From Eutreptiella sp. 'Long Island Sound 2002' (Eukaryota; Euglenozoa; Euglenophyceae; Eutreptiales; Eutreptiaceae): a stretch of DNA of 64,000 bases. The notes under the pieces were generated by a model that was not told the origin of the DNA, ran no database searches, and saw nothing but the letters and a program-made list of their open reading frames with translations. The stretch is taken from assembly GCA_964036045.1 (NCBI GenBank), contig OZ038386.1, forward strand, positions 13,307,613 to 13,371,612, read 5' to 3'. Made by a program: the position numbers and the translations under genes. This document shows, piece after piece, positions 11,404 to 20,424 of the stretch (within the stretch, counting starts at the first letter, position 1; each line of letters starts with the position of its first letter).

Positions 11404-13497
11404 ATGGATGGCCATTTCATTGCCTACGTGCGAGGATTCCTCGCTTCGCACTCTTGGGAGAATGGACGCCAAATTATTGAAGATGCTTGCGAAGGCGGTA
11501 CGTCAAGGCGATTTGTTGAATTTGTCCTTGGAATAAGGATAACCAAACGCCGCCGCCAGACATTTGAGCACGTGGTTGCTAACAGAAACTGTACACCTTT
11601 GCCCAGATGGCTCAGCGTACTCCAGCAGGAGCTCTTCAACATCTGGCGTGTGCTGCACCTGCGTGCGGCACCCCTCGCTTTTCGCCCGGCTCTGGACATT
11701 ACTGTTTCGCAGCGCGAACGGAACTTACTCGCAAGGTTTGGCATAGTTCCACCTCGAATACCGACTCTGCAGGAATCTGGTGTTGCAGCAGCGATGGACC
11801 TCTGGAATGCAATGAGCATTGCTTCTGTTGGCATATGGATGGACAATTTTTTCAGAAAACGATTCCTGCAGAACCCAGATGGACCGCCCGGACATCTTGA
11901 CTGTTCTGCCGTAGCCGTGCTCTTTACAATCTTGCTGCCCCGATATCCTGGACATCTCACATTGCGCCGCATAGTTTTCAGACTGCCAGGTGTCATGAGA
12001 TGCATTCGGACCTCCATCAGGGGTCTACTGAAAACTATTGCAGCTGTTACGGATGGGACGTTACAGGCACATTTCATCCGTGCGCCACTCGACATCGCCA
12101 GAGGTATCGTGCATCCACAAATTTGGAAACCTATGCTGCTGGACGAGTGTCGAACAAGCACAAACACTGAGCTGCTGCAGTTAATTGAGATGATGCGTCG
12201 CATACAGATTCATACAGGCCGGGATTTGCCTTTGCTGGTGGACATGAAAATACATGCATCGGTTTTGCGTTTCATGTACGGTGCGAAGCTCAGAAGTCTT
12301 GACTACCGGTCACATTTGGAACGCATTCCACTGCTTTATGGCATTTGGCATCCGTACAAATACTGTGTACACATTACTTTCAGGCGTTTCTTTCCCGTTA
12401 TTTCTTGGCTGCTCAAACCATTTATAACGGTGCGGACTAAGATTCCTTGTCATCGGAAGCTCATATACATGGAAAAGGTTTTTGCCGGTCTTTTGTTAGC
12501 GAGCAACGTGTTGAAAGGTCTTATCACCGAAGCTAGAGATAGATTGTCGACCCTCCGACGACCAATGAATCTTGAAAACACTGTGGCATATCAAAAGATT
12601 CAATCCCTGTACAGTCTGTTGTTTGTTTTCACACCTGCACTCTGGGCCATTGGGTATGGGGTTCGAGAATGTACTTGGGCCGGGGCTGCTCTGGATTCTG
12701 GGAAGACCGCACGCACTGTTCTTGAACATTGTCTGCTTTTACTGGTCTCCCTTACACAAAAGCATGCTCCCAAGATAGAGTATGTTCGGACCTTATGCAC
12801 TGCACTCGGTACATGGCAGTTATGGTATGGCATGGTTCCTGGTTGTCTGTTCGTTGAGGAAAGTTGTGAAGCCTCTTTGTCACGTTTGGGACATGCTCTC
12901 ACTCTGCTGCCACATGTCACAGATCTTTCTCGCGCAAGTGATGTTTACTGCACCCTTCCCCCCTTGCAGAAAGAACGTGTTCTCGGATCTTCGGTCCAGC
13001 CACATCTGGTTACACATTTTGTTATTACGATACGTTCATTTGTTCAACGGGCTGCGGATATCAACACGCCGTTCACACGGTTCCAGACCAAACACAGGAC
13101 AGTTACACCTGATCCTGTATGGGATCCCAGTTACCTTCCTCCACTTGACTTAACTGTTGATTCCCCCTTACTTGATATGTGCATGATTCGGGCTCTCAAG
13201 TTAATGTGCAAACACAGAGATGTCACAGAGGGAATCCATCAATATATGACCCACATTCCTAGAACACCTCTTCCTGATCGTGTTTCCTATGTGAAAGCTT
13301 GGAAAAAATTACAGACAACACGGTCGCTTGAAGCACATCCCCCTCCGGACAGATACCAGGGACGCCTTCGTAGACAGCCACGAGGCCCGCCTCCTGCCCT
13401 CTTTGACCCGCCATCCAGCGAGAGCGAACCTGATGAGGACGACGAACATATAGTTGATGAGGCCGAAGGTCCGCGGCTTCTTGCCGCTGAACATTGA
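11404..13497 (+). CDS. Uncharacterised 697-residue protein of the palindrome island (possible transposase-like protein)
   Basis: A single uninterrupted frame runs from ATG 11,404 to TGA 13,495-13,497; this is the first ATG after the palindrome cluster. I recognise no named family. The protein is basic and helix-rich, with a D at residue 280 (VDMKIH) followed 36 residues later by a conserved-looking aromatic motif GIWHPYKYC (residues 313-321). Two Leu-rich stretches follow (about 359-370 and 440-450), and the C-terminus is acidic (SSESEPDEDDEHIVDEAEG, about 668-690). The D followed by an H-containing motif would suit an RNase H-fold transposase, but that is only a guess. Codon use is balanced, unlike the GC-rich host exons. 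The second island gene starts 468 bases downstream. An antisense 259-codon frame at 11,424-12,203 is a shadow. Confidence 0.75.
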   Translation: MDGHFIAYVRGFLASHSWENGRQIIEDACEGGTSRRFVEFVLGIRITKRRRQTFEHVVANRNCTPLPRWLSVLQQELFNIWRVLHLRAAPLAFRPALDITVSQRERNLLARFGIVPPRIPTLQESGVAAAMDLWNAMSIASVGIWMDNFFRKRFLQNPDGPPGHLDCSAVAVLFTILLPRYPGHLTLRRIVFRLPGVMRCIRTSIRGLLKTIAAVTDGTLQAHFIRAPLDIARGIVHPQIWKPMLLDECRTSTNTELLQLIEMMRRIQIHTGRDLPLLVDMKIHASVLRFMYGAKLRSLDYRSHLERIPLLYGIWHPYKYCVHITFRRFFPVISWLLKPFITVRTKIPCHRKLIYMEKVFAGLLLASNVLKGLITEARDRLSTLRRPMNLENTVAYQKIQSLYSLLFVFTPALWAIGYGVRECTWAGAALDSGKTARTVLEHCLLLLVSLTQKHAPKIEYVRTLCTALGTWQLWYGMVPGCLFVEESCEASLSRLGHALTLLPHVTDLSRASDVYCTLPPLQKERVLGSSVQPHLVTHFVITIRSFVQRAADINTPFTRFQTKHRTVTPDPVWDPSYLPPLDLTVDSPLLDMCMIRALKLMCKHRDVTEGIHQYMTHIPRTPLPDRVSYVKAWKKLQTTRSLEAHPPPDRYQGRLRRQPRGPPPALFDPPSSESEPDEDDEHIVDEAEGPRLLAAEH

Positions 13498-13511
13498 GAT
13501 TTGAGTCGCTT

Positions 13512-13755
13512 ATCGAAATTTCGATTGCGCGTTTGTTTGTTGCAATTTCAGTGCCTAAGTACTTGATCGAATCGTTTCATCATGTAATAATTGGTCCAAT
13601 AATTGGTCCAATGCTCCTTCGATCTATTGTATGCATATATGATGTATTTCATCTCCTGCGAAGTCTATGTAAACCTGATCAGACAACGTTTCTCGGTACC
13701 TCGTCTGTGGTCTATCGAAATTTCGATAGACCACTGCCTCAATCGAAATTTCGTT
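13512..13755. repeat. Palindrome cluster between the two island genes (3 copies)
   Basis: Exact copies start at 13,512 and 13,714, and a near copy (ATCGAAATTTCGTT) at 13,742. They sit in the 468-base spacer, 15 bases after the stop of the first gene and about 210-450 bases before the start of the second. Confidence 0.9.
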
Positions 13756-13965
13756 TGCATTTACGAGATTTGGACTCTAAGTTGGACGTAACCGATGAAT
13801 CTGAGCTTATCGCTTCACATTTAGAGGTACTGAAAAACCTTCACAGAAATATCCGGTCTCACAAGCAAAGTAGCACTTTCGTCGCCCCTATCGTCCATTT
13901 GCAAGTTCCTCAGCTCGTTTGCGCACAGGTTTTACCTCGTTAATCACCCTCAGTCCATTTGCCCA

Positions 13966-16902
13966 ATGTCCGGTGAGTCCCATTTGTCACCGAAGAAGCG
14001 GATCAAGAAGAAGAAGCGGTCGCAGCCGGCAGGGGACTCTGATGAGCCTCCATCTCAAACGTATTCGCAGTCAACGGACACTGCAAGCCCCCGAACGGAT
14101 ACTTCCGAGGCCGCGCTTTTCTCACAGTCCCCTCCACCGAAGAAGAAGAAGAAGATCGTTGCAGAGCAGAGCAGACCAGCGACATCCGCAGAGGTTGAGG
14201 AATGGCACGATACTTCTCAGGTCTATCTGGACGATTGGGTTGAGTCCCGAGAACTTGTTCATTACTCGAAGATCGAACTGGACCGCGACATGAGCTTCGG
14301 CCAAACAAGAACGGTTACTACCAAGAAGAAAGCGTTGGTTGGTGATGACATCCTTGCTGCTCCACCACCGAAGGACAAATACATCGAGTGTTTACTCTTT
14401 CCAACAGGTATACCTTGCTATCGAAATTTCGATTGATTACCGTGCTGTGTTACGGACGATTACATCGTACCTTCTATCGAAATTTCGATTGTACGATTCC
14501 TCGTCAGGCGCTACATTCAAGTGTCTCGGTGGACAACATGCTTTCGAATGGACCCAGGATGTACGAAAGAAGTACGAAGAAGAAGGCAAGACACCGCCTC
14601 ATTGGACAAGGATGTACGACGGGTTGATTTTGAGTGCGGACACACCGTTTTGGATTCGACAAACCCTCGCTGGGCATCACAACCGGGCATCCCATGGCGG
14701 ATCTGAGCATACGTTTGAGCAACGACTCCATCGCCTCTTCACCGAGTGTCACCTCAAAGGTCTTTATCGAAATTTCGATAGCGGGTCCACTTCGATTAAC
14801 ATTACGTCACAAATTCTTTCCTTATTATCTATGCAGGAGTACCTACCCCAAAGGCCGCAACGCTGACAATGATGCACAAGACCGGATACACTGCAGTGCA
14901 CGGCACAGACGAAGAAGTTGCAAAGCGATGGACGGTTCTTGCAAGTTTCGTTTCCCAAGTTGAGGACAAAGCGATCATTCCGAAACTCGTCGAGCTTCAG
15001 GGGAAGGACGAGTTGAATCCGGTGTTCAACAACTACAAGCCGCTTGAGGGATTGTATCCGCCGGAGATTGCGCAGGTAGTTACTTTCTTTGCGTCATTGT
15101 TATTTATTTAAAACAACACAGTCATCTTCGGACATATCTTTTACAGGTTTGTGAAAGGCTGCTGGAAGGAGGTCTGACGCCACCATTGCTTAAGACCTTC
15201 GTTCGGAGACTTCGGGAGCAGCGAACTTGTTCTTGGCATTTGGAACATCCGGACAACCCCTTCGTGCACGAGTCTCGGAAAAACTTTGCGGAGTGGAAGA
15301 GAATAACGTCATCACTGTCTCCCCAGGATTTCAAGGTGCATATCCCGCGCTGGAAGTGGACCGAACAGCATCCTTTGCCGCCTTGGACGACCATCAGCAA
15401 GGCCCCCATCTGGTCTGATGAGGATTTCAAGACCCTCCGCGAATCCCTCAGTCAACCGAAGGTGAAGCCTGTGATCAAAAGTACGTCGGCAGAATGTCTG
15501 ACAGTAACGCTTGGTGAAACCAAACCCGGAGAGGCAGTCTGTGAAGTCCGCATCGGGCCAGCTGTCGGTGCAACCCCTGCTGCAATCTCTGGACTGAAAC
15601 CGAGGATTCTCGTCTATCAGATTCCGAAGGGTACCGCTGCGGGACGCCCCCTGTGTCCAATGATGTTGTCTTACGTCCTTGATGAGGAGTTGATGCCCGT
15701 TCTGCTTTTGGTTGGAGATCGTCCTGACGTCCGCGTTGTTCTGAACGCCATCTCTGCGTCAACGGATGATGAGTTCTATACCAGGGACATCGCGTTGTAC
15801 AATAAGGGGATTTTGACCAGCAATTACACCATGGCAACTTCCCAGCTCGTTGTCTTGACATTGCGCCATATCAAAGAATGGAAGGTGTGTTCTATCGAAA
15901 TTTCGATAGCGTCGCTTTGCGTACTTCCTCCTATCAAAATTTCGATTGTTTTTCTTTTAGCCCCCGAGGTACATTACCTTCGAAGACGAGCGGTACAACA
16001 ATCCGGCCGAAGATGACAATCGACTCCCTCCAGAGATTCTGGGTTGCATCATGCATCAACTCAAATTGGATGTTATTGAAGAAAGCGTCAACGAGATCTG
16101 GGTTGCGGTTCAGACTACATCTCCCGTTCTGGTGAGCAACATCCGGCTTCGTCTCCGTTGTCACGTTAACGTTGCCGTTCTTCTTGGTTTGTCAACGGCT
16201 CCAAGCAAAGAACAATTGACGAAGTTTACTGATGATGGTATGTTTCAAGGCCTCCCTTCCTCCGCTAGTTCAATCAACTCCTCAACTCATTTTTTCTGCT
16301 TTTTCTTACAGTTTCAGCTGGCCTTCAAAGGGTACAGGCCCTACCACCGATCCAATGGGATCTTGTTCTCGACCGAATGAAGCGGGGTTATCCCCTTGAG
16401 GCTCCTGACACTGACGAAGGTATGCATTGAAAGACACCTCATCAGATTTGTCTTGTTCCTCTCCTTCACTATTTGTTCTGCCACAGATTCTTCGGACGAT
16501 GACGAAGACAAGGACACAGTCAGGGGTCAAGCGAAGGCAGCGAAGGACGCTGAGAAAAAAGTCAGCCAGGCCTTGACGAAAGAAGAGAAAAAAGCGGCTG
16601 CTCAGGAGAAAGTATGTCTGTTTATATCTACATATCAGCCTCGATGTTTTATTTTCTTTAATCATTCTTTCACCCTTCCTCTGCAGAAGGAATCCGAAAA
16701 GGCGGCGAAGGAAGCAGCAAAGCAGGCGGCAAAAGAATCGGCGAAAGGTAAGAAAGAAGGAACACAGAAGGAAAAAGAGAAGAAGAAGTCTGCTTTTGCT
16801 GATTTTCAGGCCAAGTTGTCGAAGGCTGCTACGGATCAGCCCAAGAAGAAGGGCTCGCCCCACAAGGATTCTCATCCGAGTCGGGCTACGGCCAAGAAGT
16901 AA
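13966..16902 (+). CDS. Uncharacterised 798-residue Lys-rich protein of the palindrome island, eight exons
   Basis: Eight exons join in phase: 13,966-14,407, 14,508-14,759, 14,837-15,075, 15,147-15,884, 15,961-16,237, 16,312-16,419, 16,487-16,611 and 16,687-16,902 (2,397 bases, TAA stop). Every junction is GT-AG, most acceptors follow a pyrimidine tract, and introns are 67-100 bp. Two likely nuclear-localisation signals are visible, PKKRIKKKKR (residues 9-18) and PPPKKKKKI (56-64). The central 150-680 region looks globular but matches no family I know. The last 110 residues are Lys/Ala/Glu-rich and probably coiled coil, after an acidic patch (DSSDDDEDKD). A possible extra intron at 16,748-16,809 was rejected because splicing it breaks the frame. 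A nuclear, DNA-associated partner of the 697-residue protein is a fair inference. Confidence 0.8.
14420..14489. repeat. Two palindromes inside intron 1 of the second island gene
   Basis: Exact copies at 14,420-14,433 and 14,476-14,489 make up over a quarter of the 100-base intron (14,408-14,507). Pairing between or within copies could form RNA hairpins. Confidence 0.92.
14766..14779. repeat. Palindrome inside intron 2 of the second island gene
   Basis: Exact ATCGAAATTTCGAT, beginning six bases after the GT donor base of the 77-base intron (14,760-14,836). Confidence 0.92.
15894..15946. repeat. Two palindromes inside intron 4 of the second island gene
   Basis: An exact copy at 15,894-15,907 and a near copy (ATCAAAATTTCGAT) at 15,933-15,946, both within the 76-base intron 15,885-15,960. 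Confidence 0.92.
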
Positions 16903-16969
16903 TCGAGCATATGTCATATTTTTAGTCTCCGTTTTTTATTTCTCCTGGTGATATGTTGTTGCTTTCTCT

Positions 16970-17138
16970 ATCGAAATTTCGATAGAAACCCCGTTTCGAT
17001 GACCACCGATGATGTGTTTTCGTCAATCGAAATTTCGATTGGCCCCCGCCCGTCAGATTTTTATGTTTTAATCCTATCGAGATTTCCATAGGCATCGACG
17101 ACAGATTCCTTTCTATATTATGCTATCGAAATTTCGAT
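16970..17138. repeat. Palindrome cluster downstream of the second island gene (4 copies)
   Basis: Exact copies start at 16,970, 17,026 and 17,125; a near copy (ATCGAGATTTCCAT) starts at 17,076. Spacing is 49-56 bases, more regular than elsewhere in the island. Confidence 0.9.
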
Positions 17139-17144
17139 AGCATC
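17125..17144. repeat. Right terminal inverted repeat of the island
   Basis: Exact reverse complement of 10,858-10,877 and the last full palindrome copy on this side. Confidence 0.5.
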
Positions 17145-18082
17145 TTGTCCGGAGTAATATGTCTTTCACTGCTGAAAGGCTCATCGTTACTTGAAGTGAG
17201 CACTCCTTGAGCTGCTCGGCACAATCACCGAGTACACAGATGGCATCATTTGAAAGAGATCATTAGAAATTGTCCTTATTCGTTTTGGCCCTATGCTCTG
17301 CGTGCCTGTTTTGCGTTTGACGTTTATGCGCTGTCAATAACTGTCAGGTTTCCATGAGGTTTTTAAAATGTTTTCAATTGTCCATCTCAATTTTCCCCTC
17401 TACCCTACCCCCGACAAATCAGCTATGTCCCCTACCCCCGATTTCGAGGTTCTCCCACCACATTTCTTCCCTTCCCATAGTAAATACCCCACTTTTGACT
17501 ATTGTTTTTCGGCTACGTTTTTCCTCAGTTTGTGTCTCACGGACCAGAAATCGAGGTAAAATTTTTTGTTACTTCAAATTTCGGTGCTGTAGCTCGACTT
17601 TTTTCGGTTCGCCTGTTACGATTTAGATAGCCGGAGGCAGGTTTTCCGGGTGGACACTTGGTTCGACTAAGAATCAGGAGGTGGGCCCCCGAAACAGGTC
17701 TCGAGGGGCCATCAACACGCATGGCATGGGCAAGGCACGCCTAGGGCAAACTTGTTGCTACATGTCAATTTATGGCCCTTCATATTCGCTACTTTGACCA
17801 GTCTCATTTCTATGTTTCCCAGGATGCCGGTTGCAGCACCCCAATCTAGCAGGGTTTATGTAGCCTACTATCCACACAAACGCTCCCTCATGGAAATGGG
17901 AGATTTCAATGTCACCTTTTCTGAGTAGATACTGTGAGTGGATATCGTGGGGGCGCCTCAAGCGCAATGCGCGCGCAGTGCAACTATTTGGGCATCTGGC
18001 CGTACTAGAGACCCATACTTTGAGATACTAGGGGCCCCTAGGGGCATCATGGTGACCCCTAGCGTACGTTTTGACTTCTGAT

Positions 18083-18150
18083 TTTGTCCCCCGTTGTTTG
18101 GGGACCCCCGAGAATGCAGGGGTGACGTAGCATTTCCGCCCTCTTTACTA
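18083..18150. repeat. Block shared with the interior of the hAT element
   Basis: The sequence around CCCCGAGAATGCAG and GTGACGTAGCATTTCCGCCC (18,106-18,142) is nearly identical to 4,537-4,574 inside the hAT element. It is probably a remnant of a related element. Confidence 0.7.
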
Positions 18151-18489
18151 CGATGCCGTTTGCGACTCTCTTGCCTTGATTGTGTTTATGCTTTACATTA
18201 TATGGCGAAGAGCCATTTCCACTCAGGGGGGCAAGCACGCATCGGACGGCCAAAGATTCCATAGGGAAGTGGAAGTATTGAAGCAAGTCCGATTATCCGA
18301 TACAAGGACGCAATTAAGGCTCGTGTGAGTACCATGTACGTAAGGGAAAGGGCATTCATTGATCATGTTACATGCAAGTTTGCCCCAACCCAACCTCCAT
18401 CGCTAAAAATGGTGCAACCCACGCCTGTTCATGGCTTTTCCAGTTGTGCATGATGTGTGTAGTGGGAAGGGAAGGTAGTTTGCAACTTT

Positions 18490-18630
18490 CTTGAGCTGGG
18501 GCAGTTTGGGTCACCTAATTCTAAGGGCGTTTCTAAGGGGTGTGCTTGGGGGCTCTTCGGGGGGAACATAGTCTAAAAGTAGCACGCAGTGCGCGCGCAG
18601 TGCAAAGGTTCCCCCCTACTTGGATATTGC
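18490..18630. repeat. Dispersed repeat family F, copy 1 (partial)
   Basis: Shares with the copies near 19.0, 48.6 and 49.9 kb the order: CTTGGGGGCT, a short A/T-richer spacer, an (A)GTAGCACGC-like block, a CGCGCGC-rich block, then a pyrimidine-rich end. Confidence 0.5.
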
Positions 18631-18929
18631 ACCATGATGACGGAGAGACGGAATGGATCATCACAGCAAGTTGAATTGCCACAAGAAGAATGATTTGTCA
18701 TGGATGAAATTTAATGATCACCCAGCGAAAGTGCCGGAAATACACCCATTAGAGACTCGAAGACCACATCCCTCCTCAGGGGGAATGTTCGTAACTCAGC
18801 TGCCAAGCAGGAAGATGGAGGGGATGAGGTTGAGGTTTGCCATTGTGCTGCCAAGGCCCGAAGCAAACCACACACTGTGGTGGATGTAATGGAAACTTTT
18901 GTTGCATGGAGTGTGTTGACCCGCATTAT

Positions 18930-19160
18930 AAGGCACAACACATGTCACATTTGTTCTGCAAAGGGAAATCACAGATTTGGTCTATGTTGTGTGCTCTGTA
19001 CAGAAGGGATGGGTGTTGATTCTAGTCTGCTTGGGGGGCTTCTCGAGGGGAGGATAAAACTGCAGCTACAGCTGGGATTGTTGGTACAAAAGTAGGGTAC
19101 CGGGCGCGCGCCAGGCAAACACTCCCCCTCACGGTGGTTCCATCCCCAGCGGCCGGTTTT
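18930..19160. repeat. Dispersed repeat family F, copy 2
   Basis: Contains TGCTCTGTACAGAAGGG, CTTGGGGGGCTTC and GGGCGCGCGCCAGGCAAAC in the same order and spacing as the copies at 48.5-48.7 and 49.7-50.0 kb. Confidence 0.6.
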
Positions 19161-20129
19161 CGACATCGAGGTGAAATGCCAGTTGAAATTTAGAATCCGT
19201 GTGGGCCACAACAGAACCCATGTACCCACAGCGAGTGAAGGAAGAGCATGCAGCATGTTGTGTCAAATTTGGAGTGGTTATGCGAGCACCAAACTCCCAT
19301 GGACCTAATTGGTCCCTTGCAAAGACACATGTCACCTTGCACATGGCCCAAAGGCGTGCTTGTGGGCCTCAAGGTGCAAGTCTCGGCCAGAACCCAGCAT
19401 GCCGCACCATGGCACTCCATCCTTCTCACGAATCGGAAGGCTCTCACTTACTGCTGTCCCACACTTATTGCACAAGGAGTCGTCGCTACAGTGAAGGCAA
19501 ATATGTGTGGCACAGGCGCGGGCGGTGGAGCGGCGGCTGATGGTGGCAATCGACTCAGAGTGCAGGGCATCCAAGGGCCCCAGCGAGTGGGTTGGGAGAG
19601 GAGAGGGTGGCGAAACACCTCGGGGGCCTCTCAGGGCGGTGCCGGAGCCAGGCGGTACAGTTCATGCGCAGGCACGAGCAAACCAGCACAGATGGTTTTG
19701 TAAAACGTGGAGGATTCTAGAGGCTTCCAGAATGTGTGTTGCGTGCTGCAGGCCACCACGGGTGGCGGCGCCCAGCCTGTGGGAGTGTTGGGGATTTGTG
19801 GCGGCGCCTGCAGCACATTGTTCGGGCTTAGCCGCAGCCCATTGTGACCATTCGAATGTCACTGATGTTGTGGAGGGGTGGATGACCATCATCAGCTGAT
19901 GGCTGAGCACAGTGGCCCCGTGTCGCAGTCGTTTCCTGGGACCCGGGCCGTGCTTGCGCAAGGGGGCGGGGGATGTACTTCTGTTCTTCAACTTGTGGCA
20001 GATCCCCTCCCGATGCCTGGCATCCCAATGTGAGTGTTTTTGTCCCCTGCGGCCACACTGTGCCCTTTGTGGAATGTAGTGCCACTGGACCCAACGCCGT
20101 GTGCCTGACCCAGCGACGCGGCTGCACAG

Positions 20130-20424
20130 GGCCCAGACCATCGTCATGTTCGATGGCTTCGGGGACCGCCGCGACATCGAAATCGTGGCGCTGGAGCAGT
20201 TCCGCGTCAGCGCCCCCGAGCGCAGCTTCTCCGGCGCATGCCACAAAGAGGACCGCATCCTGACGTGCTCCTGCATGGGGCAGCTGTTGCCGAGCCAAGG
20301 GGGCACCCTGCTGTACGCCGGCCTCTCCAACGGCAAGATCCTTGTGTGGAACAACGTGATGCTGTCGAAGGTCCAGCCCGTCGACCGTTTGTGTCGCCAG
20401 GCGCGGGAGGGGCAAGTCACGGCA
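20130..20424 (+). CDS. WD40 gene, first recognised exon
   Basis: Follows CTGCACAG and ends before GTAAAC. It encodes a lead-in with FSGACHKEDRILTCSC and the blade GTLLYAGLSNGKILVW, ending GQVTA. It starts with the third base of a codon. If translation began at ATG 20,148 no upstream exon would be needed, but the preceding frame is also open. Confidence 0.75.

Larger units (their letters stand above)
10858..17144 (+). mobile_element. Palindrome-studded two-gene island, putative novel mobile element
   Basis: This AT-richer island carries two + strand genes of unknown family and 13 exact plus 6 near copies of the 14-bp palindrome ATCGAAATTTCGAT; I saw no exact copy elsewhere in the window. All copies lie between genes or in introns. 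The outermost copies are embedded in a 20-bp inverted repeat, GATGCTATCGAAATTTCGAT, at 10,858-10,877 and (reverse complement) 17,125-17,144. It lacks the poly-G/C runs so common on both sides, and its introns are 67-100 bp against 0.6-7.2 kb in the host genes. No target-site duplication is evident. A weaker palindrome at 10,763 and similarity near 17,620 to the 11,240 region mean the true ends may lie slightly outside. Confidence 0.6.
17145..20129. other. No gene recognised; dispersed repeats and transposon debris
   Basis: Composition climbs back to GC-rich past about 17,640. The frame 18,837-19,019 encodes a Cys/His-rich peptide (THCGGCNGNFCCMEC) that resembles a metal-binding fragment of a transposon protein, but it is short and isolated. 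Two copies of a dispersed repeat and a block shared with the hAT element are listed separately. The upstream exons of the WD40 gene may lie in or beyond this stretch, but I could not identify them. Confidence 0.45.

Noticed and set aside
11424-12203. 259-codon minus-strand frame opposite the island's 697-residue gene
   Set aside because: It overlaps the longer sense gene completely and has no domain; a typical antisense shadow.
16748-16809. An eighth intron in the second island gene (GTAAGA to TTTTCAG)
   Set aside because: Splicing it would shift the frame, whereas the unspliced frame continues the Lys-rich tail to a natural stop.
17354-17626. Small + strand frame just right of the island
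   Set aside because: It is Pro/Phe-rich and short, with no start context or domain; probably non-coding.
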